DNA of 64,000 nucleotides from Bradyrhizobium sp. in8p8 (GCF_000426845.1 NZ_AUGD01000003.1:62001-126000); one strand, 5' to 3'; positions 39,565 through 48,831 are shown, numbered from the stretch's first letter. Notes: generated by a model from the sequence alone, not told the origin. Made by a program: numbers and translations.

Positions 39565-40446
39565 TCAGCCCTTCCCCATCGCCGCGATCGCGTCCGCGAT
39601 ATCGATCGTGCGCCGGGCCATGTCGGCGTGCAGGCGCTCGACCATCGCGCCGTCAAGACGGATCGCGCCGCGCGATGCGTTCTCGGGCAGCTCGAACGCG
39701 GCGATGATCTTTCGGGCGCGCGCGATCTCTTCTTCGGGTGGCGTGAAGATCGCGTTGCAGGCATCAATCTGCGAAGGGTGGATCAGGGTCTTGCCGTCGA
39801 AGCCGAGATCGCGGCCCTGCGCGCATTCGGTAGCGAAGCCGTCGGGATTGGCGATGTCGCTGTAGGGGCCATCGAGGATCTCGAGGCCGTGGGCGCGCGT
39901 CGCCAGGATGCAGTGGGTGATCATCGGGATCATCGCGGCGCGGCCCGGCAGCATCTTGATCCGCGTCTCGCGCGAGATGTCGTTCGGGCCGAACACGAAG
40001 CCGGAGAGGCGGCACGATGGATCGCGCCCGGCGGCAGCCAGCTCCTCGGCATGCAGCACGGCGCGCGCGGTCTCGATCATGGCCCAGACCTTCACGGTCG
40101 GCGCGGCGCCCAGCTCGGCCAGCTTGCGGCCGATCGTCCCGAGATCTTCAATGCTTGAAACTTTTGGAACCAGGATTCCGTCGGGCGAAGCCTTGGCGGC
40201 CATCGCGACGTCATCCACCCACCAGGGCGTGTCGAGTGCGTTGGTCCGGATCAAAATCTCGCGCTTGCCAAAGCCCTTGGCCGCGATCGCAGCGGCGATG
40301 CCGTCGCGGGCCGCTGCCTTGGCCTCGGGGGCGACCGAGTCTTCCAGATCGAGGATCAAGCCGTCGGCGGCGAGATTGCGCGCCTTTTCCAGCGCCCGGG
40401 GGTTGGAGCCGGGCATGAACAGATGGCTGCGGCGCGGGCGGGTCAT
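39565..40446 (-). CDS. HpcH/HpaI-family CoA ester lyase (citrate lyase beta-like)
   Basis: A 293-residue TIM-barrel enzyme with SHLFMPGSNPRALEKA, ILDLEDSVAPEAK, VWAMIETARAV and GPNDISRET, the metal-binding Glu and Asp of the CitE/Mcl1 family that cleaves malyl-, citramalyl- or related CoA esters. It stands alone here, with no mmgE or citrate lyase partners, so a malyl/beta-methylmalyl-CoA or CitE-like role is open. The Met before TRPRRSHLF is taken as start. Confidence 0.88.
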   Translation of the reverse strand: MTRPRRSHLFMPGSNPRALEKARNLAADGLILDLEDSVAPEAKAAARDGIAAAIAAKGFGKREILIRTNALDTPWWVDDVAMAAKASPDGILVPKVSSIEDLGTIGRKLAELGAAPTVKVWAMIETARAVLHAEELAAAGRDPSCRLSGFVFGPNDISRETRIKMLPGRAAMIPMITHCILATRAHGLEILDGPYSDIANPDGFATECAQGRDLGFDGKTLIHPSQIDACNAIFTPPEEEIARARKIIAAFELPENASRGAIRLDGAMVERLHADMARRTIDIADAIAAMGKG

Positions 40447-40548
40447 GCGAGCGTTCCTTCCTCGTCTCTCTTCCGGCTGAGCGGATAGCACTTGGCCTGC
40501 CCGTTCGAAAGGCTTGTTCGCCCCTGCGGTCTATGATTAGGCATAGGT

Positions 40549-41190
40549 ATGATGACATTCCCGAAGCATTTGCTGGAAGGCTACAAGGCCTTCGCCACCC
40601 AGCGGCTGCCGACCGAGCAGACCCGCTATCGCGAACTGTCGGTGAAGGGACAGGCCCCGGAAGTGATGGTGATCGGCTGCTGCGACAGCCGCGTCTCGCC
40701 CGAGGTGATCTTCGACGTCGGCCCGGGCGAATTGTTCGTCGTGCGCAACATCGCCAATCTGGTGCCGGTGTATCAGCCCGACGGCAACGCCCATGGTGTC
40801 TCGGCTGCGCTGGAATATGCGGTGACGGTGCTGAAGGTGAAGCACATCGTCATCCTCGGCCACGCGCAATGCGGCGGCATCCGCGCCTTCGTCGACAAGA
40901 TCGAGCCGCTGACGCCCGGCGACTTCATCGGCCGCTGGATGCAGATGTTCATCAAGCCGGGCGAAGTGGTCGAGCAGCGCGATCACGAGACCATGGCGCA
41001 GTTCGTCGAGCGCATCGAGAAGGCCGCGGTGTTCCGCAGCCTGGAAAACCTGATGACCTTTCCGTTCGTGCGCAAGGCCGTGGAGAGCGGCCATATGCAG
41101 ACCCACGGCGCCTATTTCGGCGTCGCGGAGGGATCGCTGTTCGTGCTGGACAAGGCGTCGAAGGAATTCAAGAAGGCAAACGGCGAATAG
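40549..41190 (+). CDS. Beta-class carbonic anhydrase
   Basis: A 213-residue enzyme with zinc ligands in GCCDSRVSPEV and HAQCGGIR, and active-site Asp/Arg in the CDSR motif. It hydrates CO2 in the cytoplasm, supporting carboxylases and pH balance. It starts at ATG 40549. The last four residues and stop (ANGE) are encoded within a family E repeat, hinting that the tail was remodelled by repeat insertion. Confidence 0.93.
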   Translation: MMTFPKHLLEGYKAFATQRLPTEQTRYRELSVKGQAPEVMVIGCCDSRVSPEVIFDVGPGELFVVRNIANLVPVYQPDGNAHGVSAALEYAVTVLKVKHIVILGHAQCGGIRAFVDKIEPLTPGDFIGRWMQMFIKPGEVVEQRDHETMAQFVERIEKAAVFRSLENLMTFPFVRKAVESGHMQTHGAYFGVAEGSLFVLDKASKEFKKANGE

Positions 41191-41248
41191 GGAATGGCGA
41201 GTAGCGAATGGGGAACTCCATTCGCCATTCGCTACTCCCTACTCGCCA
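41182..41248. repeat. Intergenic palindromic repeat, family E
   Basis: GGCGAATAGGGAATGGCGAG, TAGCGAATGG and their complements CCATTCGCCATTCGCTA and CTCCCTACTCGCC form a long interrupted inverted repeat between convergent carbonic anhydrase and asd genes. The second copy is at 46389. Confidence 0.8.
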
Positions 41249-41252
41249 CCTC

Positions 41253-42287
41253 TCACGCCGCCTTCTGCTTCGCGCTGATCAGCTTGCGGTTGATCAGCAC
41301 TTCCGCGATCTGGATCGCGTTGAGCGCGGCGCCCTTGCGCAGATTGTCGGACACGCACCAGAGCACGAGGCCATTCTCCACCGTCGCGTCCTCGCGGATG
41401 CGGCTGATATAGGTGGCGTCCTCGCCGGCCGCCTCGTACGGCGTCGCGTAGCCGCCGGGCTCCTGCTTGTCGATGACGAGGCAGCCGGGCGCCTTGCGCA
41501 GGATCTCGCGGGCTTCGTCCGCGCTGATCGGATTCTCGAACTCGATGTTGACGGCCTCGGAGTGGCCGACGAACACGGGCACGCGCACGCAGGTCGCGGA
41601 GAGCTTGATCTTGGGATCAAGGATCTTCTTGGTCTCCGCCATCATCTTCCACTCTTCCTTGGTGTAGCCGTCCTCCATGAAGACGTCGATGTGGGGGATG
41701 ACGTTGAAGGCGATGCGCTTGGGAAACTTCTTCGCGACCAGCTCGTCATTGGTGTAGACGGCCTTGGTCTGCGAGAACAATTCGTCCATGGCGTCCTTGC
41801 CGGCGCCCGACACCGACTGATAGGTCGAGACCACGACGCGCTTGATCGTCGCCTTGTCGTGCAGCGGCTTGAGCGCGACCACGAGCTGGGCGGTCGAGCA
41901 GTTCGGGTTGGCGATGATGTTCTTCTTCTTGAAGCCCTCGGTCGCGCCTGCGTTCACCTCCGGCACGATCAGCGGCACATCCGGATCCATGCGCCAGGCG
42001 GAGGAATTGTCGATCACGACGGCGCCGGCGGCGCCGATCTTCGGCGACCATTCCTTCGACACCGCGCCGCCGGCCGACATCAGGCAGATGTCGACGTCGG
42101 AGAAGTCGTAATGCTCGAGCGCTTTGACCTTCAGGGTGCGGTCGCCATAGGACACCTCGACGCCGACGCTGCGGCGCGACGCCAGGGCCACGACCTCGTC
42201 CGCGGGGAATTTGCGCTCGTCCAGGATGTTGAGCATTTCCCGACCGACATTGCCGGTCGCGCCGACGACTGCGACTTTGTAACCCAT
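41253..42287 (-). CDS. asd: Aspartate-semialdehyde dehydrogenase
   Basis: A 344-residue enzyme reducing aspartyl phosphate for Lys/DAP/Met/Thr synthesis. The N-terminal Rossmann motif is VAVVGATGNVGREML, the catalytic Cys is in IANPNCSTAQL, and STYQSVSGAGKDAMDEL and RVPVFVGHSEAVNIEF are present. It starts MGYKVAVVG. It is monocistronic by appearance and convergent with the carbonic anhydrase gene. Confidence 0.97.
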   Translation of the reverse strand: MGYKVAVVGATGNVGREMLNILDERKFPADEVVALASRRSVGVEVSYGDRTLKVKALEHYDFSDVDICLMSAGGAVSKEWSPKIGAAGAVVIDNSSAWRMDPDVPLIVPEVNAGATEGFKKKNIIANPNCSTAQLVVALKPLHDKATIKRVVVSTYQSVSGAGKDAMDELFSQTKAVYTNDELVAKKFPKRIAFNVIPHIDVFMEDGYTKEEWKMMAETKKILDPKIKLSATCVRVPVFVGHSEAVNIEFENPISADEAREILRKAPGCLVIDKQEPGGYATPYEAAGEDATYISRIREDATVENGLVLWCVSDNLRKGAALNAIQIAEVLINRKLISAKQKAA

Positions 42288-42403
42288 CGTTCACTCTCCG
42301 ACGAAAAAGCCCGTTCCTGCAGCTGACGCTTAAACAGTAAGAGCAGCGCTTCTATGCGAGAACCGGCCTCAAGACAACGTTGGACCATGCCTGAAGGCCG
42401 TGG

Positions 42404-43192
42404 ATGCAGTCGCCTGAGGCCAGCACGGCCGTAAGCCCCACTCAGATCCATCTGACGCTTCTAGCTTTCGCCGACGAGGTCGTCGGCACGCTGGCGCACC
42501 TGATTGCCTATGTGGGGGCGCTCGCCCTGTTTGCCATCCTGGGCCTTGCCGCACTCGGCCATCTGCCCGAGCTTCGGGGCGATCAGCCGGCTCCGAGGCC
42601 GGGCTGGGGCGTCGCCGACCGCTCGCATCCGGCCTTCACCCTCAGCCGATTCGATTCGGCTGACAAAACAATGTCTTATACCATCCTGCGGCACCCCGAA
42701 GGCGGGCGCAAGGATGTGCTGCGCTGGGCCGACGCGGCGGGCAAGCCCGTGGCCGAGCTCGAGGTTTACCGGGAAGGCGCCGAATTCGACGTGGCGCGTC
42801 CGGCAACGGCGGATCTGGCCGTCCAGATGGGCGCGGAGGCGTCCACTCCGTTCGAGCTGGCCGGCTTGATCGACACCAAGTTCGGCCCGGTCGCCCTGTT
42901 CCGGCCAACCGGAACGATGGAGGGTGAGCGGGCGTGCCTCGGCTACCTCAAGCGCAGCGAAGAACCTGCCCTGCAGATCTCCGGCTTCTCCTGCCGGGGC
43001 GACACCCTGCCCGCCCGGCGCGCGGCCATCGCCTGCACGCTGAACCGGCTGACGCTGCTCACGTCCGGCAATGAGCCGAAGCTGGCGGAATTGTTCGCCC
43101 GTGCCGAGCTCAAGCGCCGCGGCTGTGACCCCGCGGCTGCGGCGGACTGGCTGCTCGGTCATGCGAACGCGCAATTGCGCGGGACGCTTTGA
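42404..43192 (+). CDS. Hypothetical single-helix membrane-anchored protein
   Basis: A 262-residue protein with a membrane helix at about residues 28-50 (LAHLIAYVGALALFAILGLAALG) and a soluble domain with three cysteines (RACLGYL, GFSCRGD, AIACTLNRL) plus a late RRGCDPAA. I do not recognise a domain. The mixed Arg/Ala/Leu composition and continuous codon bias support a real gene. It is divergent from asd. A cytoplasmic- or periplasmic-facing anchored domain is all that can be said. Confidence 0.72.
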   Translation: MQSPEASTAVSPTQIHLTLLAFADEVVGTLAHLIAYVGALALFAILGLAALGHLPELRGDQPAPRPGWGVADRSHPAFTLSRFDSADKTMSYTILRHPEGGRKDVLRWADAAGKPVAELEVYREGAEFDVARPATADLAVQMGAEASTPFELAGLIDTKFGPVALFRPTGTMEGERACLGYLKRSEEPALQISGFSCRGDTLPARRAAIACTLNRLTLLTSGNEPKLAELFARAELKRRGCDPAAAADWLLGHANAQLRGTL

Positions 43193-43348
43193 GCCGCATC
43201 AAGCTCAAGTGGCTGGTATTGATGCAACTTTTGACGGCGCGCCCGATTATTCCGGGCCGGTGTGACCCAATTGACCTAGTTGCGGTCACCCCCGCCGGGC
43301 TAGTATGGGGTGAAATCGACTGGCGGCGTGCCGCCTGAAGGGGACGTG

Positions 43349-43735
43349 ATGAGCTCGAAATTTTCTGCCGCGAACAAACTGGCGACATTGCTTGCGGCGG
43401 GCGCCGCAATTGCCATCGCGTTCGCGACTCCGGCCTCGGCCGACACCAAGACCAAGCGCTATTATGACGAGCGGGGCCGCCCCTATTACGGCCCGAGCGG
43501 TCCCAATGCCGTCTATCAGCAGGGCCGCACCCGCATCTACGTGAGCAAGCGCTCCTGGCTCGACGGCGGCACCGAGGTCAATCCGGGCGACCGCAAGTTC
43601 ACCGACTACGCCTTCCCGCCGGCGGTGGGCTATCCGTCCTTCGCCCGCGAGAACCTGAACCGTCCGATCGATCGCCAGCCGCTCTCGCCGCCGCAGGATG
43701 TCGGCGGCTACCCGCAGACCTTCCCGCTGTACTGA
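43349..43735 (+). CDS. Small secreted Tyr-rich protein
   Basis: A 128-residue protein with a signal peptide (residues 1-32, ending ATPASADT) and a mature region KRYYDERGRPYYGPSGPNAVYQQGRTRIYVSKRSW..., ending GGYPQTFPLY. No family is assigned; homologues of this style are frequent in Bradyrhizobium. The Met before SSKFSAANK is preceded by AAGGGGACG. An intrinsic terminator follows 20 bases after the stop. Confidence 0.75.
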   Translation: MSSKFSAANKLATLLAAGAAIAIAFATPASADTKTKRYYDERGRPYYGPSGPNAVYQQGRTRIYVSKRSWLDGGTEVNPGDRKFTDYAFPPAVGYPSFARENLNRPIDRQPLSPPQDVGGYPQTFPLY

Positions 43736-43755
43736 ACGGACGTCGCGAATCAAAT

Positions 43756-43780
43756 GGCCGGGCTCTCGCCCGGCCTTTTT
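43756..43780 (+). terminator. Intrinsic terminator
   Basis: GGCCGGGC (43756-43763) pairs with GCCCGGCC (43768-43775) around TCTC, followed by TTTTT. Confidence 0.92.
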
Positions 43781-43839
43781 GTTTGGGACGCGTCGCTCCG
43801 GGTTCGATGCTGCGCATCGCCCCGGAATGACGCCGCCGC

Positions 43840-44952
43840 TTACGCGTGCAGCTTCTGCAATTCCTTCAGGATCGCTTCGCCCATCTGCGTGGTGGAAGCG
43901 GACGTGGTGCCTTCCGACTTGATGTCGGCGGTGCGCAGACCACTGGCGAGCACCGCAGCGATCGCAGCATCGACCTTGTCGGCGAGATCGCCCATGTCGA
44001 AGGAATAGCGCAGCGCCATGCCGAAGGACGAGATCATCGCGATCGGATTGGCGAGTCCCTTGCCTGCGATGTCGGGCGCCGAGCCGTGCACCGGCTCGTA
44101 CAGCGCCTTGCGCTTCTTGCTCTTGACGTCGACCTCGCCGAGCGAGGCCGACGGCAGCATGCCGAGCGAGCCCGTCAGCATCGCCGCGATGTCGGACAGC
44201 ATGTCGCCGAACAGGTTGTCGGTGACGATGACGTCGAACTGCTTCGGCCACTTCACCAGCATCATGCCGCCGGAATCGGCCAGCTGATGCTCGAGCGTGA
44301 CATCGGGATATTCGCGCTTGTGGACCTGGGTCATGACCTCGTTCCAGAGCACGCCCGACTTCATGACGTTGCGCTTCTCCATCGAGGTCACCTTGTTCTT
44401 GCGCTTCCTGGCAAGCTCGAAGGCGACGCGGCCGATGCGCTCGATCTCATAGGTGTCGTAAACCTGGGTGTCGATCGCGCGCTTCTGGCCGTTGCCGAGA
44501 TCGGTGATGGTCTTGGGCTCGCCGAAATAGACGCCGCCGGTGAGCTCGCGCACGATCATGATGTCGAGCCCCTCGACCGCCTCACGCTTCAGGCTCGAAG
44601 CGTCCGCCAGCGCCGGGTAGCACACGGCGGGGCGGAGGTTGGCGAACAGCGCGAGGTCCTTGCGCAGGCGCAGCAGGCCGGCTTCGGGGCGCACCTCGTA
44701 AGGAACGGCATCCCATTTCGGACCGCCGACCGCGCCGAAGATCACGGCGTCGGCCTCCTTGGCCTTGGCCATGTCGCCCTCAGAGATCGAGACCTTGTGC
44801 GCGTCATAGGCGGAGCCGCCGACGAGGCCGGTGTCGGTCTCGAACCTGGCGATCCCGGCCGAATTGAGCCAGTCGATCAGCCGCTTCACCTCGCCCATCA
44901 CTTCGGGGCCGATACCGTCGCCGGGGAGCAGCAGCAGTTTGTGGGTCGCCAT
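43840..44952 (-). CDS. leuB: 3-isopropylmalate dehydrogenase
   Basis: A 370-residue NAD-dependent decarboxylating dehydrogenase of leucine synthesis. [44 protein letters not shown], [14 protein letters not shown] and [15 protein letters not shown] are intact. It starts [13 protein letters not shown]. It is unlinked to leuC and leuD (11-16 kb away). A family B repeat sits just upstream. Confidence 0.97.
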   Translation of the reverse strand: MATHKLLLLPGDGIGPEVMGEVKRLIDWLNSAGIARFETDTGLVGGSAYDAHKVSISEGDMAKAKEADAVIFGAVGGPKWDAVPYEVRPEAGLLRLRKDLALFANLRPAVCYPALADASSLKREAVEGLDIMIVRELTGGVYFGEPKTITDLGNGQKRAIDTQVYDTYEIERIGRVAFELARKRKNKVTSMEKRNVMKSGVLWNEVMTQVHKREYPDVTLEHQLADSGGMMLVKWPKQFDVIVTDNLFGDMLSDIAAMLTGSLGMLPSASLGEVDVKSKKRKALYEPVHGSAPDIAGKGLANPIAMISSFGMALRYSFDMGDLADKVDAAIAAVLASGLRTADIKSEGTTSASTTQMGEAILKELQKLHA

Positions 44953-44978
44953 GGTCGTGTCCTCTTCGATCCTCTCTC

Positions 44979-45098
44979 GTCATTCCGGGGCGCGCGCAAA
45001 GCGAGCGAGCCCGGAATCCATCAGGCCACAGCGCAGGCGGGGAAATGGATTCTCAGGTGCGCAATTGCGCACCATAGCTCGCGCGCCCCGGAATGACG
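44979..45098. repeat. Intergenic palindromic repeat, family B
   Basis: The outer arms are CGTCATTCCGGGGCGCGCG and CGCGCGCCCCGGAATGACG. The inner segments are ATTCTCAGGTGCGCAATTGCGCACC. The MFS gene's earliest possible ATG overlaps its right end. Confidence 0.85.
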
Positions 45099-45207
45099 GA
45101 TGGCCGGAGTGCTAGAGCGGCGTTGCGCGCTTGGCAAGACACCATTGCCGCCGCGCCGCTGTGCAAGACGGGCAGGGCCTGCCACACTGCGCCGGCCGGA
45201 GCACCCC

Positions 45208-46404
45208 TTGCACGCCCCTGACCGCCCGCCCTACGCGCATCCCGCGCGGCTGATCCTGACACTGTCGCTGGCGGCGACGGTCGGGCTCGGCATCGGCCGC
45301 TTCGCCTATGCTTTGGTGCTGCCTGACATGCGGGAGAACCTCGGCTGGTCCTACTCGGCTGCCGGTTTCATGAACACCATCAACGCGGTCGGCTATCTCG
45401 CGGGCGCGCTGATGGCGTCCCGGCTGATCCAGCGCGTCGGCTGGTCGGCGGCGATCCGCGGCGGAACTTTGGCCTGCGTCGCCGCGCTCGCCACGTGCGC
45501 CCTGACGGGAAATTTCGTCGCGCTGAGCCTCGCGCGCCTCGTGCTGGGCCTCGGCGCCGCGGCCGGCTTCGTCGCCGGCGGCGCGCTGGCTGCGACCATC
45601 GCGCAGTCGCGCCCCGAGCGGGCCAATTTCCTGCTGAGCCTGTTCTATGCCGGACCCGGCATCGGCATTCTGGCCTCGGGGCTGATCTCCCCGTTCACGC
45701 TGCAATATTTCGGCTCCGGCTCGTGGTGGATCGTGTGGTGGGCGCTGACGCTGCTGTCCATCGCGATGACGATTCCCCTTTTTCTGATCCGCATCGAGAG
45801 CGGCGTGCGTTTCTCGGAAGGCGGCCACGCCTCCTTCGCGATCCGACCCGTGCTGATCTACCTCGCCGGCTACTTCCTGTTCGGCGCCGGCTACATCGCC
45901 TACATGACCTTCATGATCGCCTATGTGCGGGACGGCGGCGGCGGGGCCGCGGCGCAGGCCGCGTTCTGGGGCCTGATCGGTCTGAGCGCGTTCGTGACCC
46001 CCTGGGCCTGGCGCGGTGTGCTGGCGCTCGATCGGGGTGGACTCGCCACCGCCATCATCCTCGGCACCAACGCGCTGGGAGCAGCGCTGCCGATGCTCGG
46101 GCATTCGCCGGCATGGCTTGCGGTGTCGGCGGTCGTGTTCGGTGTCGCTTTCTTCGCCGTGGTCGGCTCAACCACGGCCTTCGTGCGCTTCAACTATCCG
46201 CCAGAGGTGTGGCCGACCGCGATCGCGGCGATGACGATCTCGTTCGGCGTCGGCCAGACGCTCGGTCCGATCGCAGTCGGCGCGATCACGGATGCGCTGG
46301 GCAGCCTGAGCTACGCGCTGAACGTGTCGGCGGCGCTGCTGGCGCTGGGTGCCGTGGCGGCGCTGTGCCAGAGGAAGGTGGGGCCGAAGGCGAGTAGCGA
46401 GTAG
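45208..46404 (+). CDS. MFS transporter, YbfB/YjiJ family
   Basis: A 398-residue 12-helix major facilitator. GLGIGRFAYALVLPDMRENLGWSYSAAGFMNTINAVGYL is typical of the YbfB family, and WPTAIAAMTISFGVGQTLGPI lies in the second half. The substrate is unknown. I use TTG 45208 because the only upstream ATG (45100) lies in a repeat and would add a non-hydrophobic Arg/Pro-rich leader; the true start is uncertain. The final residues KASSE lie in a family E repeat. Confidence 0.85.
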   Translation: MHAPDRPPYAHPARLILTLSLAATVGLGIGRFAYALVLPDMRENLGWSYSAAGFMNTINAVGYLAGALMASRLIQRVGWSAAIRGGTLACVAALATCALTGNFVALSLARLVLGLGAAAGFVAGGALAATIAQSRPERANFLLSLFYAGPGIGILASGLISPFTLQYFGSGSWWIVWWALTLLSIAMTIPLFLIRIESGVRFSEGGHASFAIRPVLIYLAGYFLFGAGYIAYMTFMIAYVRDGGGGAAAQAAFWGLIGLSAFVTPWAWRGVLALDRGGLATAIILGTNALGAALPMLGHSPAWLAVSAVVFGVAFFAVVGSTTAFVRFNYPPEVWPTAIAAMTISFGVGQTLGPIAVGAITDALGSLSYALNVSAALLALGAVAALCQRKVGPKASSE

Positions 46405-46462
46405 CGATAGAATCGGCCTCGCCCCTACTCCCTACTCCCTACTCCCTATTCGCTATTCGCCC
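46389..46462. repeat. Intergenic palindromic repeat, family E
   Basis: GGCGAGTAGCGAGTAGCGATAG pairs loosely with CTATTCGCTATTCGCC, with a (CTACTCC)n-like stretch between. It fills the convergent gap between the MFS gene and the molybdoenzyme gene. Confidence 0.7.
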
Positions 46463-46464
46463 TC

Positions 46465-47247
46465 TCAGCTCCCGCTGAACGAATTGTAGCCCTGGTCTTC
46501 CCAATAACCGCCCTTGTAGTCGTTGGTGACTTCCATCGAGACCACGTATTTCGGATTCTTGAAGCCGAGCTTGGTGGGCACGCGGATCTTCATCGGGAAA
46601 CCGTAGGCGCGCGGCAAGATATCGTTCGCATATTTGAACGTCATCTGGGTCTGCGGATGCAGCGCGCTGCGCATGTCGAGCGGCGAGTTGTAGCCATCCT
46701 TGTCGGCGCACTGGAACCAGACATATTGAGCGCGCGTGTCTGCGCCGATCAGTTTCAGGAAATCGCGCAAGGGCGTGCCGGTCCAGCTGCCGATCGCGCT
46801 CCAGCCCTCCACGCAGATGTGGCGGGTGATCTGCGTGACCTGCGGCAATTGATAGAGTTCATCCAGCGTCCAAGACTTCTTGTTGTCGACGAGGCCGCGC
46901 ACTTCGAGCTTCCAGTCTTTGCCGTCGATGTCCGGCGCGTCGTCGAGATCGTAGTAGGCGTTGAACGGGAACGGCTTCGTGATCGCGCTCTCCGGGAAGG
47001 TCGGCGCCAGCGCGTCGGGATTGAACATCCACGCCTGCACGGCGTCGTTGAACTTCGAGACCTTGGCGAGCATGGTTTCGGCCGAGGAGGAGTCGATGAC
47101 GTCGCAGCCGGTGAGCAGCGCCAGCGCGCCCAGGCTGGCGCCGCCCGCAATGAAGCGGCGGCGGGTGACATCTGGCATCGTCTTGAGGGAATCCTTGATC
47201 AGGAGCCGCCTGTCGACGCCGGGAATCAGGAACGGACGCTTCGCCAT
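46465..47247 (-). CDS. Tat-exported molybdopterin-dependent oxidoreductase (YedY/sulfite-oxidase fold), probable lipoprotein
   Basis: A 260-residue protein with a Tat-type signal (VTRRRFIAGGASLGAL) that ends in a lipobox-like LLTGC at about residue 48. The oxidoreductase domain carries the Mo-liganding Cys in RHICVEGWSAIGSWTG and PLDMRSAL, YANDILPRAYGFPMKIRVP. It is shorter than canonical MsrP. With the cytochrome b gene 10 bases upstream it forms a YedYZ-like periplasmic redox pair, perhaps reducing methionine sulfoxide or another S/N-oxide. Substrate is inference. GAGGAGGA precedes the ATG. Confidence 0.88.
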   Translation of the reverse strand: MAKRPFLIPGVDRRLLIKDSLKTMPDVTRRRFIAGGASLGALALLTGCDVIDSSSAETMLAKVSKFNDAVQAWMFNPDALAPTFPESAITKPFPFNAYYDLDDAPDIDGKDWKLEVRGLVDNKKSWTLDELYQLPQVTQITRHICVEGWSAIGSWTGTPLRDFLKLIGADTRAQYVWFQCADKDGYNSPLDMRSALHPQTQMTFKYANDILPRAYGFPMKIRVPTKLGFKNPKYVVSMEVTNDYKGGYWEDQGYNSFSGS

Positions 47248-47257
47248 GGTCTCCTCC

Positions 47258-47887
47258 TCAGCGGCCGATGATCATGGCGCGCAGGCTCTTCGGCACCAGC
47301 AGCGCAAGCAGAACGTGGATGACAAGGAACACACAGATCGCGGCCATGCAGAAGAAGTGCACATAGCGGGCGGTCGGATAATCGCCGAACAGCATCACGA
47401 GATAATAGAGCTGCACCGGCTTCCACATTCCAAGGCCGGAGAGCACGATCAGCACACCAACCACGATGATGCCGGCATAGAGCAAGCGCTGCACGTAATT
47501 GTAGACGGTGAGATCGTCATGGCCGAGCTTGAAGGTCAGCGCGGCCCTGACGTCGTGAAGCACGCCGGACGCCGTGATCGGCAGCAGCTTTTTTCGGAAG
47601 CGTCCGGTGGCGAGACCGGTGATGAGATAGGCGAGTCCGTTGATCATCAGCAGCCACATCGCGGCAAAATGCCAGAGCAGGCCGCCGCCGAGCCAGCCGC
47701 CGAGCGTGTATTCGCGCGGGAAGCGGAAGTCGAACAGCGGCGAGGCGTTGTAGATCTGCCAGCCCGACAGGATCATCAGGATCATGGCAAGCGCGTTGAT
47801 CCAGTGCATGATCCGGACCCAGGCCGGCTGGATGACTTTGGCCGGGGTGGCTCCGACCTGCTCGTCGGTGACTGTGAGGCTCGCCAT
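47258..47887 (-). CDS. Cytochrome b/b6-type membrane subunit (Ni,Fe-hydrogenase b / cyt b561 family)
   Basis: A 209-residue protein with four membrane helices. Likely heme-ligand histidines are in RIMHWINALAM, LLWHFAAMW and ARYVHFFCMAA/VIHVLLALL. It would pass quinol electrons to the periplasmic molybdoenzyme encoded next. It starts at MASLTVTDE; the frame extends further upstream without signal features. It is first of the two-gene operon. Confidence 0.88.
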   Translation of the reverse strand: MASLTVTDEQVGATPAKVIQPAWVRIMHWINALAMILMILSGWQIYNASPLFDFRFPREYTLGGWLGGGLLWHFAAMWLLMINGLAYLITGLATGRFRKKLLPITASGVLHDVRAALTFKLGHDDLTVYNYVQRLLYAGIIVVGVLIVLSGLGMWKPVQLYYLVMLFGDYPTARYVHFFCMAAICVFLVIHVLLALLVPKSLRAMIIGR

Positions 47888-47992
47888 GATGGTTCCGTCC
47901 TGAAGGTCCGTGCGATGGCAATTATACGCCTGTATTTCGGTTTTCGTTACGCCCTGTCCGCCATGGAATCGATACCGCGAGGCTATTGTGGT

Positions 47993-48024
47993 CACAAAAA
48001 AGCGAGCCGGGTATCCCCGGCTCG
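47993..48024 (-). terminator. Intrinsic terminator after the fasciclin gene
   Basis: On the minus strand, GCGAGCCGGG pairs perfectly with CCCGGCTCGC around a GATA loop, and a TTTTTTGTGA tract follows. It isolates the fasciclin gene from the cytochrome b operon. Confidence 0.93.
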
Positions 48025-48070
48025 CGGTCTGGAAGCATCCTGCTCGGGGAAGAAACAGGATCGCGTGGTG

Positions 48071-48625
48071 TTACGTCGCCGGCATCAGCACAGTGTCGAC
48101 CACATGGATCACGCCGTTCGACTGGTTGACGTTGGAGATCGTCACCATCGAGGTGCCGCCTTTGGCGTCGACGATCCAGACCTTGCCGTCCTGCTTCTTG
48201 ACCGTCAGCTCCTCGCCCTCGGCGGTCTTCAGCTTCTTGCCGTCGGAGAGGTCGGCGGCCGCGAGCTTGCCGGGCACGACGTGATAGGTGAGGATCTTGG
48301 TCAGCGTCGCCTTGTTCTCGGGCTTGACGAGGTTGTCGACGGTGCCGGCCGGCAGCTTGCCGAAAGCCGCGTTGGTGGGCGCGAACACCGTGAACGGGCC
48401 CTTGCCTTCCAGCGTCGGCACCAGGCCGGCCGCCTTCACCGCCGCCACCAGCGTGGTGTGATCCTTCGAGTTGACCGCGTTCTGGACGATGTTCTTGGAC
48501 GGGTACATCGCGGCGCCGCCGACCATGACGGTCTTTTCCTCGGCGCTGACAGGCGCGACGACGGTCGCGGTGATGGCGAGGGCGCTGAAGGCGGCGGCAG
48601 CAAGATAGGCAATGCGCTTGGACAT
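48071..48625 (-). CDS. Secreted fasciclin (FAS1) domain protein
   Basis: A 184-residue protein with signal peptide MSKRIAYLAAAAFSALAITATVVAPVSA and one FAS1 domain. VNSKDHTTLVAAVKAAGL and GPFTVFAPTNAAFGKLP form the H1 region, and YHVVPGKLAA with SNGVIHVVDTVLMP forms the H2 box. Such proteins mediate adhesion or cell-surface interactions; rhizobial homologues (for example Nex18) are symbiosis-linked. It is monocistronic with its own terminator. Confidence 0.92.
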   Translation of the reverse strand: MSKRIAYLAAAAFSALAITATVVAPVSAEEKTVMVGGAAMYPSKNIVQNAVNSKDHTTLVAAVKAAGLVPTLEGKGPFTVFAPTNAAFGKLPAGTVDNLVKPENKATLTKILTYHVVPGKLAAADLSDGKKLKTAEGEELTVKKQDGKVWIVDAKGGTSMVTISNVNQSNGVIHVVDTVLMPAT

Positions 48626-48831
48626 GGAGAATCTCCCGATTGAACCGTAGCCGGCGACGGCCGGCGTTGAGTTGGCAACAACGGCACCTGCGACAGTTGA
48701 GGTGATGAAGCATTGCCGTCGTTGGACCGAACTACGGGAGGCTTTGCGTTGCGGTTTCGGGGAAAAATTCTTTGTGATGCTCGAAACTATCGGGCGCGAT
48801 GTTCGTGTTGGCGAACCTCTCGCGCTCCGCT

